From assembly GCA_031763025.1 (NCBI GenBank), contig JASSKH010000010.1, positions 7,705,427 to 7,769,426 of the forward strand: a DNA stretch of 64,000 nt, written 5' to 3'. The stretch is from Macrocystis pyrifera (Eukaryota > Sar > Phaeophyceae > Laminariales > Laminariaceae). A model generated the notes under the pieces. It saw only the letters and a list, made by a program, of their open reading frames with translations. It was not told the origin of the DNA and ran no database searches. A program made the position numbers and the translations under genes. Positions 54,033 through 64,000 of the stretch are shown here, piece after piece (the first letter of the stretch is position 1; the number at the start of each line of letters is the position of its first letter).

Positions 54033-55040
54033 TGTTGTTGTTATATGTATGATATATTGACGAAATATAGCATGGAATATTGGACGAAGGAAATTTGGGG
54101 CTTGCGGAGGGGTACTGAATCGTTGGCATGATTGAGAAGAAGGGAGGGATGGGGAAGAGGGGCATGAAGTTGACAAAGGGTGCAGTTAAACTGCGACTTG
54201 CCGTCTACCAGGTGAGGTATGTATGTGCAATAATGATGTTTGCATCGTGCAAGAGGTGAGTTTTGTGTCGATCGCATTCTTCAATCAAAATATTTTGTAG
54301 TGTTATTTTTGGCAACTTTTCGTTTATTGCAGAACAGACCCGGAATTATGTTTAGAAATATGTAAAATAGTACCAGTACAAAACATTCTTCTTCACACGA
54401 ACGTTGTATGTGCCGAGGTTTCACATGTTTTGCTGAATTTTAACGTACGTTTTGGGTGATTTTTGCGTGTAGCGCATGTGCCGCATATAATGTCGGTTTT
54501 GTGCAGTGTAAAACAGCGAGGGAGACCAGAAAATGTATATATATTACAGGAAAAACATCACATTTTGACCATCAGCAAGACTTGTCGTGAGTTGGTGTAA
54601 CATGTTTTGCTGTGGGCCTATGCACTGCACTTAGTATATGTTGTTGTCTTCTCCAATTTCTTGTACTTTTTTTCGTGTACGTACCAGCTTTCTCCATCAA
54701 CTTTGGTATTTTTTCGTGCTTCGTTTTTTCGCCCGGATTTCATGATTTTGCTTTGTTTTCGTCGTTTTTTCATTTTGTGGTTTGTTTCTCGATTCGATTT
54801 CGATTTTTTTTGTTGTGCTGTCAGCTGTGTAACAAAAAACACAACATCACAACAAAAAACACAGCACCTTGACCTGGTACGTTTCCGAACCTGAGTACAT
54901 TGTGACGCGTACATTCGACAATCCGGGGACGTTGTGAATGCTCACGTTAGGCAATGATCGACCTTGAGATTTGTGGCTCAAGGTGTTTGTGTTTTTGCTT
55001 CAGGTCCACCAGAGTACGCTCTCAAGGTACTCCAGTGGCC
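54033..55040. other. AT-rich intergenic sequence
   Basis: T-rich ORFs at 54607-54894 on both strands are compositional. No supported gene. Confidence 0.45.
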
Positions 55041-55044
55041 ACCT

Positions 55045-55625
55045 GTGAGTTGGTCGTTGATTGTTGTGGTGGGCGTGGTCGGGAGTCAGGGTACATACAT
55101 GGTACATACATACATACATACATACGCCCGCACCCCAAGCTCTTCCTATTTATCCTCGATGATGCATCGTAGGCTCCGACACTTGCAACTACTACAGGCA
55201 CAGTAGCCAAGAGTACACCCTGGATGTGTCACCTCACGTAGTTTTGCCTGGTGGCAGTTAGTTGGCTGTTGATCGGTGGGCGTGTTTGGGAGTCGGGTTA
55301 CACACCGCACACCAAGCTCTGCCTGTCTATCCTCGATGACGCGTCGTAGGCTCCAACACTTGCAACTACAGGTACAGTAGCCAAGAATACACTGCGGGTG
55401 TGCACCTCACGCGCTGGTTTGGCCTGTTACTATGCTGCTGGGCAACAGCAGCAGGTGGCGGTTGTTGTTGTTCGTCGTCGTGGTGGGTGTGGTCGGGAGT
55501 CGGGATACATATATGCGCCCGCACCCCAAACTCTACCTATCCATGCTCCGTGATGCATATCGCAGGCCCCGATACAAGCCATCCACAGAGTATACTGCGG
55601 ATGTGCCACCTCACGCGCATGGCTT
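55045..55625. repeat. Three tandem ~190-210-bp units
   Basis: Each unit contains TGGTGGGCGTGGTCGGGAGT-like sequence, CGCACCCCAAGCTCT, a CTATCCTCGATGATGC-like word and CACCTCACG. (ACAT)n occurs in the first unit. Confidence 0.85.
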
Positions 55626-56195
55626 TGCCTGCTGCTGCTGCTGCCGCTGGGCGGCATGGCCGCAGCGATGTACAACAGCCTGCTTGTTGTACTCGTAGCA
55701 TGCTCAATACGATATCTGTGCTCAGCAGCAGTCGGAACGGCACTGCTGGTCAATCACGTCCATTTTGCAAGTCATACGGTAAGTCATACAAGGCGCTTCG
55801 CTCCGCGGGTGGCCTACGCCGCCCGCTCGCTCAGGAAGGAAACATTAAATTATGCGAAGCGGACAGAGGTCCATGATTGAATATTGTTTTTTTTATGGCC
55901 CCTGTAGTTAGCTGCAAACTGGCGACTTGATAATGCCAAGAGTCTTGCCGCCATGCTTCAGGAGAAAACAGCTCGGACGCCACATATGCTTCGCGTCGCG
56001 GGCGGTTTTCCGCTACGCTCGCTCACACGTCGTACATACGTACATACCCCAGGTATGGTACTTATTTTCTTCTTTCGATATGCTCTGTGTCTGTGTACTT
56101 GTATGTATGTACGAAAGATAAAGCACAGAACGGCACAGCAACACAGCAAAAGCAACGAAAATGAAACCGAAAATTTCCAAGGCTTATCACGGAAA
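55626..56195. other. Intergenic sequence, no gene recognised
   Basis: Two short GC-rich phrases, CTTCGCTCCGCGGGTGG and TTCGCGTCGCGGGCGG (55796, 55988), resemble each other. Otherwise nothing. Confidence 0.45.
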
Positions 56196-56453
56196 TTTCG
56201 GCGGGACGGTAACGGCGGTAACGGCGGGACGGGAAGGGACGAGACGGTAAAACCGCCGTCAAAATGGTCTCGCCGTCCCGTCCCGTCCCGTCCCGCCGAC
56301 AAAATCCCTGACCGTCGTCACTTACCGTCCCGTCCCGCCTATAAAATCTCTCCCGTTGGAAATTACCGTCCCGTCCCGCCGTGACACCGAAAAATTACCT
56401 TCCCGTTCCGCCGATAAAATCTCTCCCGTAGGAAATTATCGTTCCGTCCCGCC
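56196..56453. repeat. GGCGGGACGG / CCGTCCCGCC minisatellite that flips orientation
   Basis: GCGGGACGGTAACGGCGG-type units up to ~56255, then the complement-type CCGTCCCGTCCCGCC with ATAAAATCTCTCCCGT linkers (about 48-bp period) to 56453, forming a large imperfect inverted repeat. Confidence 0.85.
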
Positions 56454-56457
56454 ATAA

Positions 56458-56826
56458 ATGGGGGCCAGACAGAGTCTATTGATGCATCCCTCGTGTCTCG
56501 AGGCACACGCGACGCCTAGGCACGAAAGCGGCGACCGCGCTCCTTGCAACTCCCCCTCTATCCGCCAGCATCCGCTGACACCCGCGACGGTGCCGGGTTC
56601 GCCGGCGCAACCGTGCTCGGAGTACACGCACGCACACGAAACGAAAGAAGAAAAAATGAAAGAAGGACTGAAAGTGCGACGAGCAATGGAGAAAACAAAG
56701 ACCCGCCGGAACGGTCCGGCAAGTAATAAACGGAGGCGATTCCCAAGTGGGAGCTCTGAGAGGCCAGGGATGTACCAACCGAGCACGCTCAGAGATCGAG
56801 ATCTAAGTAAGTATATCTATATATAG
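56458..56826 (+). CDS. Possible first exon of a hypothetical basic protein
   Basis: ATG 56458 opens 122 codons with GC-rich third positions, unlike the AT-rich surroundings. The N-terminus is His/Pro-rich and the C-terminal half is Lys/Arg-rich with a bipartite nuclear-signal look (KTKTRRNGPASNKRRRF). Near the end, CTAA-GTAAGTAT matches a strong 5' splice site (~56811), so the reading beyond it may be intron. No domain is recognised. The minus strand is also open here, so coding is unproven. Confidence 0.35.
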   Translation: MGARQSLLMHPSCLEAHATPRHESGDRAPCNSPSIRQHPLTPATVPGSPAQPCSEYTHAHETKEEKMKEGLKVRRAMEKTKTRRNGPASNKRRRFPSGSSERPGMYQPSTLRDRDLSKYIYI

Positions 56827-56829
56827 CTC

Positions 56830-57430
56830 TGCTTTGATCGGTGCAAGCCCGAAAAGTCTAGTCTGTTTTTACGTTGTTTTTCGCTTGTAAGTCATAACTT
56901 TGTACCTATCGCCCAGTGCCCGAGCTCCACCGTTGATCGATCAAAACATTGCTGAAAGAATAAATCCCTGGATACAAAGGAAACCTATGCACAAGGTCTA
57001 TCTATCTTCTACTGTATGTCTACTTCATTTCATGTTTCATCTACGATACTATTGTCACAGCAGTATGTAAGTGCTGTAGTAGCGTATTATTACTGTAGTA
57101 ATAGTTCTACCTACACCATCAGAAACTCCAAGGAAGTACGTTACGTACGTAAAAATGGTACATTATGGTATATTCTGGTATTCACGTTCGTCTGTGTACT
57201 GCTGCTCCTGTAGTCTGTTTTTTTTGTCTGGCTTGTTGTGTTGTTGTGTTCTCGTACCCGGTAAAGTGCTGTTCGGTTCGTATAATATGGACGTTTTTAT
57301 TCTATTAAATGAAATTTAAAAATTCGACATTGGTATTTCCCTTACTTCACGTGCCTTGGAAAAATTGCGATTATTTATGTTTCGGTTATCTCTGTTTCAC
57401 ACAGACAGCAGTCCGTGACAACATGTGTGT
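56830..57430. other. AT-rich intergenic sequence
   Basis: No supported feature. Confidence 0.5.
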
Positions 57431-57548
57431 GTTCTTCACATTAAACCGTTCTTCTACTCGTCGACATCCAGCAAGCCCAGTGTCCGTGCTGATTCTTCAC
57501 CCTAGAAAGATACGAGCTCTGTGGTCACAGACTACGACACAGAGATAA
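57430..57548 (+). repeat. Dispersed repeat family R3
   Basis: CACATTAAACCGTTCTTCTA, GTCGACATCCAGCA and CAGTGTCCGTGCTGATTCTT then TGTGGTCACA. Related copies: 57942-58008 (+, ending at the tRNA gene), 61970-62060 (-), 63275-63385 (-), 63430-63535 (+). Confidence 0.8.
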
Positions 57549-58009
57549 CACACCGCAATGCATTAATAGCCTACGTAATACCATGCCTTCGCACTAGGTG
57601 CGGCCGACACAACATACATACATACGCCAGCAACCAAAATACACCATAAAGAAAGAGAAGCAACGAAGAAACCACACCGAAAAAGAACAAGAAAAAGTAC
57701 ATACCAGATATGCATATACTTTGTATCTCTTGTATCTTCTATGCACAAATGATCAACTATTGAGGACGGATATTATTAATATCTGGTGTGTGATGATGAT
57801 GATGTGTTTGTTATTAACATAGGTTTCCTTTGTTTCTGGGGATTTTTTCTTTCAAGAATGTTTTGAGTGATAAACGTTCAAACTCATGCTGCACACATTG
57901 TCGGATGGCAAGCATAATAAATAATAATAATTAAATCGTTCTTTCTGCCCGTCGACATCCTACACAACCAGTGTCCGTGCCGATTCTTCAATCCTAAAGA
58001 GATACAAGT

Positions 58010-58062
58010 GCACTATTGCTTCAGCGGTAGAATGCGTGATTGCCATTCACGCGACCCGAGTT
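58010..58062 (+). tRNA. tRNA-Gly(GCC), 5' part (disrupted gene)
   Basis: The acceptor strand GCACTAT, D-arm, anticodon stem CGTGA/TCACG with loop TTGCCAT (anticodon GCC) and the 5' T-stem CCGAG are all present. The sequence stops in the T loop at AGTT, where a SINE is inserted. The remainder is at 58392-58409. Joined, the two parts give the 71-nt length normal for tRNA-Gly, with acceptor GCACTAT/ATAGTGC and T stem CCGAG/CTCGG both perfect. Confidence 0.9.
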
Positions 58063-58387
58063 GGCTTGGTAGGTGGTCCGCGAGCCTATCAAGATCAATT
58101 TCGTGAGTTCGAGTCTCACCGAGTGCATGCTCATAGGGACTTTTTCTTGCATAAAATTGATTAGCGGAAAGCGCGAGAGCATGAGTTAGCTGTACATTCG
58201 ATGAAAGTCGACGAGCAGTGGGAATGCTGAACCCTATGCGCGATAAAAACTAAAGGCACGTACCGGGGGGGAGAAGGGACGACACCTGTGACCACGGCTT
58301 GTCCAGAAGATCGTCGAGGGTAAAACCTCCTACGAGTGGGCTGGAAAGTAAAAGTGATGAACAAAAAAAATAAAATAAAATAAATAA
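58063..58387 (+). mobile_element. SINE S1, copy d, inserted in the tRNA-Gly gene
   Basis: 5'-shortened head (GGCTTGGTAGGTGG), full body and an A-rich AATAAAATAAAATAAATAA tail. AGTT is duplicated on both sides (58059-58062 and 58388-58391). Confidence 0.92.
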
Positions 58388-58409
58388 AGTTCGATTCTCG
58401 GATAGTGCA
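58388..58409 (+). tRNA. tRNA-Gly(GCC), 3' part
   Basis: AGTT duplicate then CGATTCTCGGATAGTGC and discriminator A. This supplies the T loop, 3' T stem and 3' acceptor strand of the split gene. Confidence 0.9.
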
Positions 58410-60190
58410 TGTTATAAAGCTTTCGCAGTGCTTTCACAACATCCTTGTCAAATGTTTGGGTAACAGGAGATGTCCCCCAGCAATGGAAAGATGCGATCAT
58501 CAAGATCCTTCGCAAAAAGAAGGACCGAACTGATTGCAACAGCTACAGAGGGATTTCGCTTGTTGTTGAAGGCAAAGTTTTGTTGAAAATCGTCGCGTCC
58601 CGCCTCAACAACTACTGCGAGACCGAGGAATTACTCCCGAGAGGAACAGCTTCCGCCCCGCACGATCAACTATTGATATGTTGTTCGTCGTGCGCCGGTT
58701 GCAAGAGCTTGGACAACGGAGGAAAATCCCCCTGTACTTGTGCTTCATCGATCTGCAGAACGCGTACGGCTCTGTCGACCGAGAGCTGCTATGGGAGGTA
58801 CTCACACGTTCTGGCGTACCGACCAAGATGCTGAGAATTATCAGTAATTTCCACGATGGCATGCGGGCTCGCGTGCGTACGGATGACAGCGAGCACTCGG
58901 AATGGTTTGATGTCACGCAGGGGCTGCGGCAAGGCTGTGTGCTATCACCGTTACTGTTCAACGTATTCTTTGCTGCTGTGTTACACGTCGTACTAGTACG
59001 CTTTAGCCATGACGAAGCCATCGTAAGGGATTTGGTCCAACTCAGTGATGCTGGAGTAGTCGGAACGGAGGAGCAGGAGCCGTTGGCGAGCGTGTGAAGG
59101 GCTGTGTGGGGCATGTCGTACGCCGATGACGCAGGGATTGTCTCGAAGTCGACTGAAGGGCCCGCGAAAATGATGACAGTCATCGTGATTGTCTTCGAAG
59201 CACCAGGCCTTACGGTGTCGGAAAAGAAGACAGAGACAATGCTTCTACAACCGCCAGACCAGAAAACTCTCGCACCACCGCTCGTGATCGAAGCAGCAGG
59301 CCAGAGGTATAAGCAGACGGCCCAGTTCTTATACCTAGGCCGTATTATCCACGAAAACGCTGACCTCTCGCTCGAAATCGACCGACGGGTCCGTCTCATG
59401 CGAGCATGCCTCAAACGGTTAGGCCCGGAGCTGTATGATAAGACGACCGCCTCCCTTAGCCTGAAAGTCCGAATGCTGATGGCCGAGGTGATCGAGACCC
59501 TTCTTTACGGGTGTGTGACGTGGACCCTTAGAGCGGAACACTTTGCCAAGCTTCGAACGGCTCACCACAAAGTCCTGTTGCGAGTCATTGGCTTCCAGCG
59601 CCGACTTCGTACTGACCGTACCACTCTCTCGTACGCGAAGGCCCTCAAGATGACACGTTGCGAGAGCATCGAAACGATCATCTGCAAGCGGCGTCTCTTC
59701 TTCGCGGGGGGGGTGGCACGGCAAAGCAAGGATCGATTACCCAGTCGGGTAATGTTCGGGACGATGGCTGGTGGGGAGAACCCGAGACCTGGCGGACAGT
59801 TTAAGACTTGGCATAGATGCATAGTCGAAGACCTTAGGGAGTTCCGAGGCACTGAAGGGTCAACGGAACTTGCCCACTTGGTGTTTGGAGTTGAAACCGC
59901 GCTGTGGCCTACTGCTGCAAAAAAGGCGGGGAAGTGGTACCGGGGGGATCCTCGAAGTAGCCGAACGGTTCATCGTGAGGTGGCACGGGGCTGAGGCTGA
60001 GCTGAGTAGGCAGCGCCGCGCATCCGCCGTGGGTGGTGTCCAAGGAAATAGGGGGAGGGGGGGCAGCAAGAGGAGTAGCAGAAAACCTGACCAAGGGAAT
60101 GCGGAGAGGGGGGGAAACAGGACTAGAAGGGAAACTGCAGTGGACGAAAGTAAGAAGGAGGGTAGCAAGGTACCGGGCAGACTAGGAAAT
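58410..60190 (+). mobile_element. 5'-truncated non-LTR retrotransposon (LINE)
   Basis: Begins immediately after the tRNA discriminator base and carries only the RT and C-terminal part of a LINE ORF2-type protein. 5' truncation is typical of target-primed reverse transcription. No poly-A end was located with confidence; the 3' border is set at the end of the recognisable C-terminus. Confidence 0.85.
58425..60190 (+). pseudogene. LINE reverse transcriptase, broken
   Basis: Motifs in order: [28 protein letters not shown], a frameshift at ~58643, [37 protein letters not shown] (AYG where AYD is usual), [19 protein letters not shown] at 59095-59097, MSYADDAGIVS (catalytic YADD), FLYLGRIIHENADLS, LLYGCVTWTLR, a frameshift at ~59942, and the C-terminal ILEVAERFIVRWHGAEAE. 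Three breaks make it non-functional. The family is common in algae and protists; the exact clade is not resolved. Confidence 0.9.
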
Positions 60191-60697
60191 AGAACATGCC
60201 TATACTACTCGTACCACCAACTTGTGCAGCTGGTTCGAACGTGGTCTTCCTCTGTCTTCCTTTTGTTTTTGTTTATTCTTATTTCATTTTACTTTCTTCT
60301 TTCGGCGCTGACCCTATGTGATTTTTATTTTATTTCTTTCTCTTCGTATCTCCGATTGATAAGCCTTATTGAAGGAGTCGTGTGGCGTGGGTGGATGACG
60401 AGCCTGCTTGCTTGTTTCGTATTGTCTGACGCCGAGGGGCCGGGCATAGTTGACGAACGCTGGACGGAGGCGGCAGACAGGGTAGCAAGGTACCAGGCGG
60501 ACCAGCAGGGAGACCCTGGCTGTGCTACTCGTACCATACACTGCTACCGCTATCTGGAGGATGTTTTGTGCTTTGTTTGGTTTGCCTGTTATTTTCCCGT
60601 GGTTCTTAGTCCTACTCTGTTGACGACTATTACGGTGGCCCACAATAAATAACCCCAAATCGAAAAAATGAAATCATGTCAGAAATCAACGTACGAT
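60191..60697. other. Sequence downstream of the LINE
   Basis: T-rich; AGCAAGGTACCRGGC recurs at ~60168 and ~60485. It may be LINE 3' UTR. No other feature. Confidence 0.4.
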
Positions 60698-60960
60698 CGC
60701 TTAAAATGACCGCAGTGACCAGGCGAGTGCGTAGAACGAATAAAAATTCTAATCAGACAAGCCGTTCGTAAGTTATTGTATATTTAGTGTTGTTTTCGCA
60801 GCAATTCTCACCTCAGACATCCCTGTCGACAAAACAGTACTCCATATTATCTTAGTGGTATCGGATTTCCATGTGGAGTAGCTTAAAATGACCGCATCGA
60901 CCAGGCGAGTACATAGAACGAATAAAAACTAGAATCAGACACGTAGTGCTTGAGATATGA
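60698..60960. repeat. Two ~70-bp direct repeats
   Basis: GCTTAAAATGACCGCA, CCAGGCGAGT and AGAACGAATAAAAA are shared by 60698-60768 and 60882-60960. Confidence 0.85.
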
Positions 60961-61800
60961 CATATTACATATTTCGTGGTGCTCTCCCCGCGGCACTCAC
61001 CCGCGGCACTCAACCGATGATATTTTTACCAGCTTTTTTTTGGACACACGTAGGACCATGTCAACAGCTTGTGTATGGCATGCATGGCAATCATTGTTGG
61101 CTGAAAGCATTATAGAATTGCTTCTCGCATCGCTGCTGTTTCGTGCCGTGTCCGCCGGGACGGCCGCGCTCCTTGCCTGCAGGCTTGGCGCGCTTCTCGC
61201 CTTGCTTCGCCCGCATGTCCAGGGTGGGCAGAGGTGCGCTACTTTGAACGCTCGTATCTCGGTAAAGACTGGGATTCTCGCAAAAGTGGATACACAGTTC
61301 TGTGCGGCATATTGTAGGGTTTTCTATGATACCATACATGCATTATTCCGAGGGGTATAATAGGGGCTGTATTCTTACGCCCCTTCAAAAATAGTACCTT
61401 TTTTTTGCCCATTTTGATCCAGCTCTACCTCATCTTGAACCCAATACTTTTAGCCATAAGTAGCATCGTTGGAAAGCTGAAGTCACTGGCTTCCATCACA
61501 GCCCAACCGCGGTTCGAGAGCGCCCCTTTGTGGCCGTGTGCGCGCTCATTTGTCGAAATGAAAATACATTCCTTTGAAAAATGGCCAAGAAAAAAAAAGC
61601 CCAAAAAAAACAAAATGATACCAAAAAAGTTGCTTTTGCGGGGTTATTTATTATGGGCCACCGTAATAGTGGTGCTTTCTTCTTTTTCCTTTTGTTCCAG
61701 TTCGTTCTTTTCAAGTGTCTGCCAGATCCCCTCCGGGGGGGGCACGATGGTTTGTTCCTTATATACAATATATATGTTTTTTTTCTTATTTCTTTTCCTC
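60961..61800. other. Intergenic; GC-rich island without a recognised gene
   Basis: 61130-61250 is GC-rich and its minus strand encodes a Lys/Arg-rich stretch (MRAKQGEKRAKPAGKERGRP), but no start, splice sites or domain support a gene. Confidence 0.35.
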
Positions 61801-62290
61801 TTTCGAATTGTCTTCTTTGTTTTTTGTTTTTCGTTTTTTGTTTCTCTTTGTTTCGTTTCGTTTCACTAGGCCATGGAAGGTGTATGTCGTGCCTGTCGTA
61901 CGCAGTATGATGACATGACATTGCATTGCATACGTGGCAACGTAGTATCTCTGTGGCGTAGCTTTGTGACCACATAACTTGAATAACTCTAGGATCAGGG
62001 ATTGAAGAATCGACACGGACACTGGTTGTGCTGGATGTCGACGGGTAGAAAAGCCGGTTTAATGTGAAGAAAACAACACAACAGCAAGTTATGTCGTCAC
62101 AAAACTTCGCCACAGAGATCCACTACTATATTGTACGTTGCCACATATATGTAGTAAGCACAGCAGTGGAAAATGCAATGTCATGCCAATATGCTGGGCA
62201 CGACAGGCACCACATACACTCTCTATGGAATAGAGAAAACGAAAGAAAACAAAGAAAAAACGAAAACAAAGAGGGCAAATCGAAAGAGAA
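61801..62290. repeat. Inverted repeat with R3 in its loop
   Basis: Arms ~61800-61976 and ~62090-62290 share TGCAATGTCATG, ACGACAGGCACGACATACA-like and AAACGAAACGAAACAAAG-like words in opposite orientation. The ~110-bp centre is the minus-strand R3 copy. Confidence 0.75.
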
Positions 62291-62410
62291 AAATATAAAC
62301 TTGGATAGAAAATCACGCAGACACCACAACACAGTCAGACAGACAGACTATACACATACACAATAAACATCATATAATAAACGGCACGAGAGACCACATC
62401 ATCAGTGCAG

Positions 62411-62790
62411 TGCGAAGGAGTTGCCTACTGAGCTATATATAGGGGGCCTTCGGGGTGCAAGATCGATCGATCACCCACAGCCCAGGGTAGTCCTAATAAC
62501 ACTCTCCCCCCCTCTGAACGGCGGGATCTTTGGGGCGTCAGAACCGTATATTATACGTCTGTGCCCTCACCTACCCGCTTCGTTTTATTGTTACCTGAGG
62601 AACCAGGGAGATGTGTTTTATAGGGACGATGCACGTGCAAGCGTTTCTATAAAAGAAACGTTCGAAGTGAGGTTCGAACCCGTGACCTGGACGACGTCAA
62701 ATGTGAGGGTGTTACCTACTGAGCTAGTATATAGGGGCAACAGATCGATCGATCACCCAGTCCAGGGTAATCCTGCCTAATAACAGCAGA
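62411..62790 (-). mobile_element. SINE S2, copy 2 (dimeric, tRNA-like head)
   Basis: On the minus strand from ~62725: A box TAGCTCAGTAGGTAACACC and B box GGTTCGAACCTC; the T stem is imperfect, so it is not a working tRNA. A second copy of the GAGCTA...GATCGATCGATCACCC module sits ~290 bp away, as in copy 1. Confidence 0.75.
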
Positions 62791-64000
62791 TGACCATTCC
62801 GCGTTGTTTTTCGTCTTCGAATGCCCGCTAAAAAAAGGAGCATTACGGATGGTTTCGGTACCCCCGCACAAGCTTTTGCCAAAACGACGACAACCATTAT
62901 TGTTATTGTTCTCACGTTCGGTACTATGGAGTGAATAAAAGAAAACGTACGGCAGTTTCGTACTGTGCTGCTGGTGTACTGGTGATACACGGAGCAGTTC
63001 GTAGAAAGTTGAAGGAAACACTCGGTGTGTTGTAGTGCAACCTCTCTGGCAATAAAACGACTTCGTCCCTGCAGGTAGAGTCGACACACAGACGACACAA
63101 TAAACAGCAGCGCTGTCCCCAGTTTTGGGGACAAGCAAGCAAGTATTAGTATTTATAGTATTAATAGTATTAATAGTCTGTCCCCAAAACGTGACTGCGG
63201 TACTTCGAACATGTACGTAGAGTAGTACATACCCGTACATATATATACAACATGGTATCTCTGCTGTGTGGCGTAGTTTTGTGACCACATAACTCGTATC
63301 TCTCTAGGATGGAAGAACCGGCACGGACACTGGTTGTGCTGGATGTCGATGGGTAGAAAGAAGAACACACAACACATATTTAGGGAAGACCACAGAAAAA
63401 AACATATCAGGTACCTGGTATGTTGTTGTCTTCGCATTAAATCGTCATTTCTACCGAGCTTCACAGTACACCCAGTGTCTGTGCTGATGCATTATGCCTA
63501 GAGAGATACTGATTCTGCGGTCACAGCCCGTGAAACAGAGGAAGAAAAAAAAAACAGAAAATAATCGCTAATTGAAGGGTCAAGCAGGTGAATTGCCAGC
63601 GTACCAGGTACGGGAACACAACACAACAAGCACAACTAAAAACAAGACAATAATAAAACAGAAGTAAATTCTGCAACAAAACAGAATACAAACAACGACG
63701 CACGGAGATCAGAAAGGCTGCTATTAATTGACGGAAAACATACGTACCCAGGAAGGACAGATAGCTGCCGCGCGGCCGGAGCAGGACGAAGCCTAACATC
63801 GGCATACGGACGGCGGGGCGGGGAACGGAAACAAAGATATATCGAGTCTTCTTTACACGATTAGAGACATGAACGACCAGCAGCGTGAGATATTAATTTA
63901 TCCTTTTTTACCTGGCTTTTCCGACCCGGTACTACTGTAAATGTCACATTATTTGGTCGTAAAGCTTCTGGGCATTTTATTTCCATCTACAACAGTATCT
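62791..64000. other. Intergenic sequence with R3 copies
   Basis: R3 copies at 63275-63385 and 63430-63535 face each other. (TATTAATAG)n at ~63144-63176. No gene supported to the window end. Confidence 0.45.

Noticed and set aside
62640-62760. A working minus-strand tRNA gene
   Set aside because: A and B boxes are good, but the T stem and acceptor do not pair; it is a SINE head.

Overview
Eukaryotic nuclear DNA dominated by transposable elements. There are no operons, no bacterial-type genes, and no complete ordinary host gene that I can name. Interstitial TTAGGG-type telomeric repeats, three Ty1/copia elements, a tyrosine-recombinase (YR) retrotransposon, abundant CAG/CTG triplets and G/C homopolymers would fit an ochrophyte alga, with brown algae a good candidate. 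This is inference from repeat content; no marker gene is present to prove it.

Layout. 1-5855: copia element E1, with its 5' LTR off the window and a 406-bp 3' LTR. 5856-8119: non-coding, with copies of a degenerate repeat into which E1 appears to have inserted. 8120-14968: a minus-strand YR retrotransposon (CCCH-finger Gag, RT-RNase H, tyrosine recombinase) with the A1-ORFs-B1-A2-B2 split direct repeats of PAT/Ngaro-like elements. 15107-21416: copia element E2. 21598-28494: copia element E3, with 277/278-bp LTRs and the target-site duplication CACAG. 28500-36400: AT-rich intergenic DNA with MITEs, minisatellites and a (TAC)n tract of more than 700 bp. 36401-40880: two ~830-bp inverted arms around 2.8 kb that carries telomeric arrays and a CCGTGG satellite. 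40881-47126: MITEs, SINEs and hairpins. 47185-53978: a ~3.5-kb unit present twice in tandem, inserted in the middle of a MITE; each copy carries pieces of a cysteine-rich, intron-containing minus-strand gene and a large CAG-rich block. 54033-58009: tandem repeats and one plausible exon. 58010-58409: a tRNA-Gly(GCC) gene split by a SINE. 58410-60190: a 5'-truncated LINE. 60190-64000: dispersed repeats.

The most unusual signal is the stop-codon pattern in the copia elements. Following each element's evident reading path, I count 13 in-frame stops inside coding sequence: 11 TAG, 1 TAA and 1 TGA. All three pol genes end in TGA. Two strongly diverged elements (E2, E3) carry TAG at exactly the same place just before the reverse transcriptase, and in both it is followed by CAA CCA, which fits the TAG-CAR-YYA readthrough consensus. 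Programmed readthrough, UAG read as glutamine, or decay of CAG codons are the competing explanations.

Several frameshifts lie at or near homopolymers (G13 at 1727-1739, G-rich 15478-15496, poly-G above 14290), so some breaks may be assembly errors. Others, such as the SINE in the tRNA gene, are real insertions.
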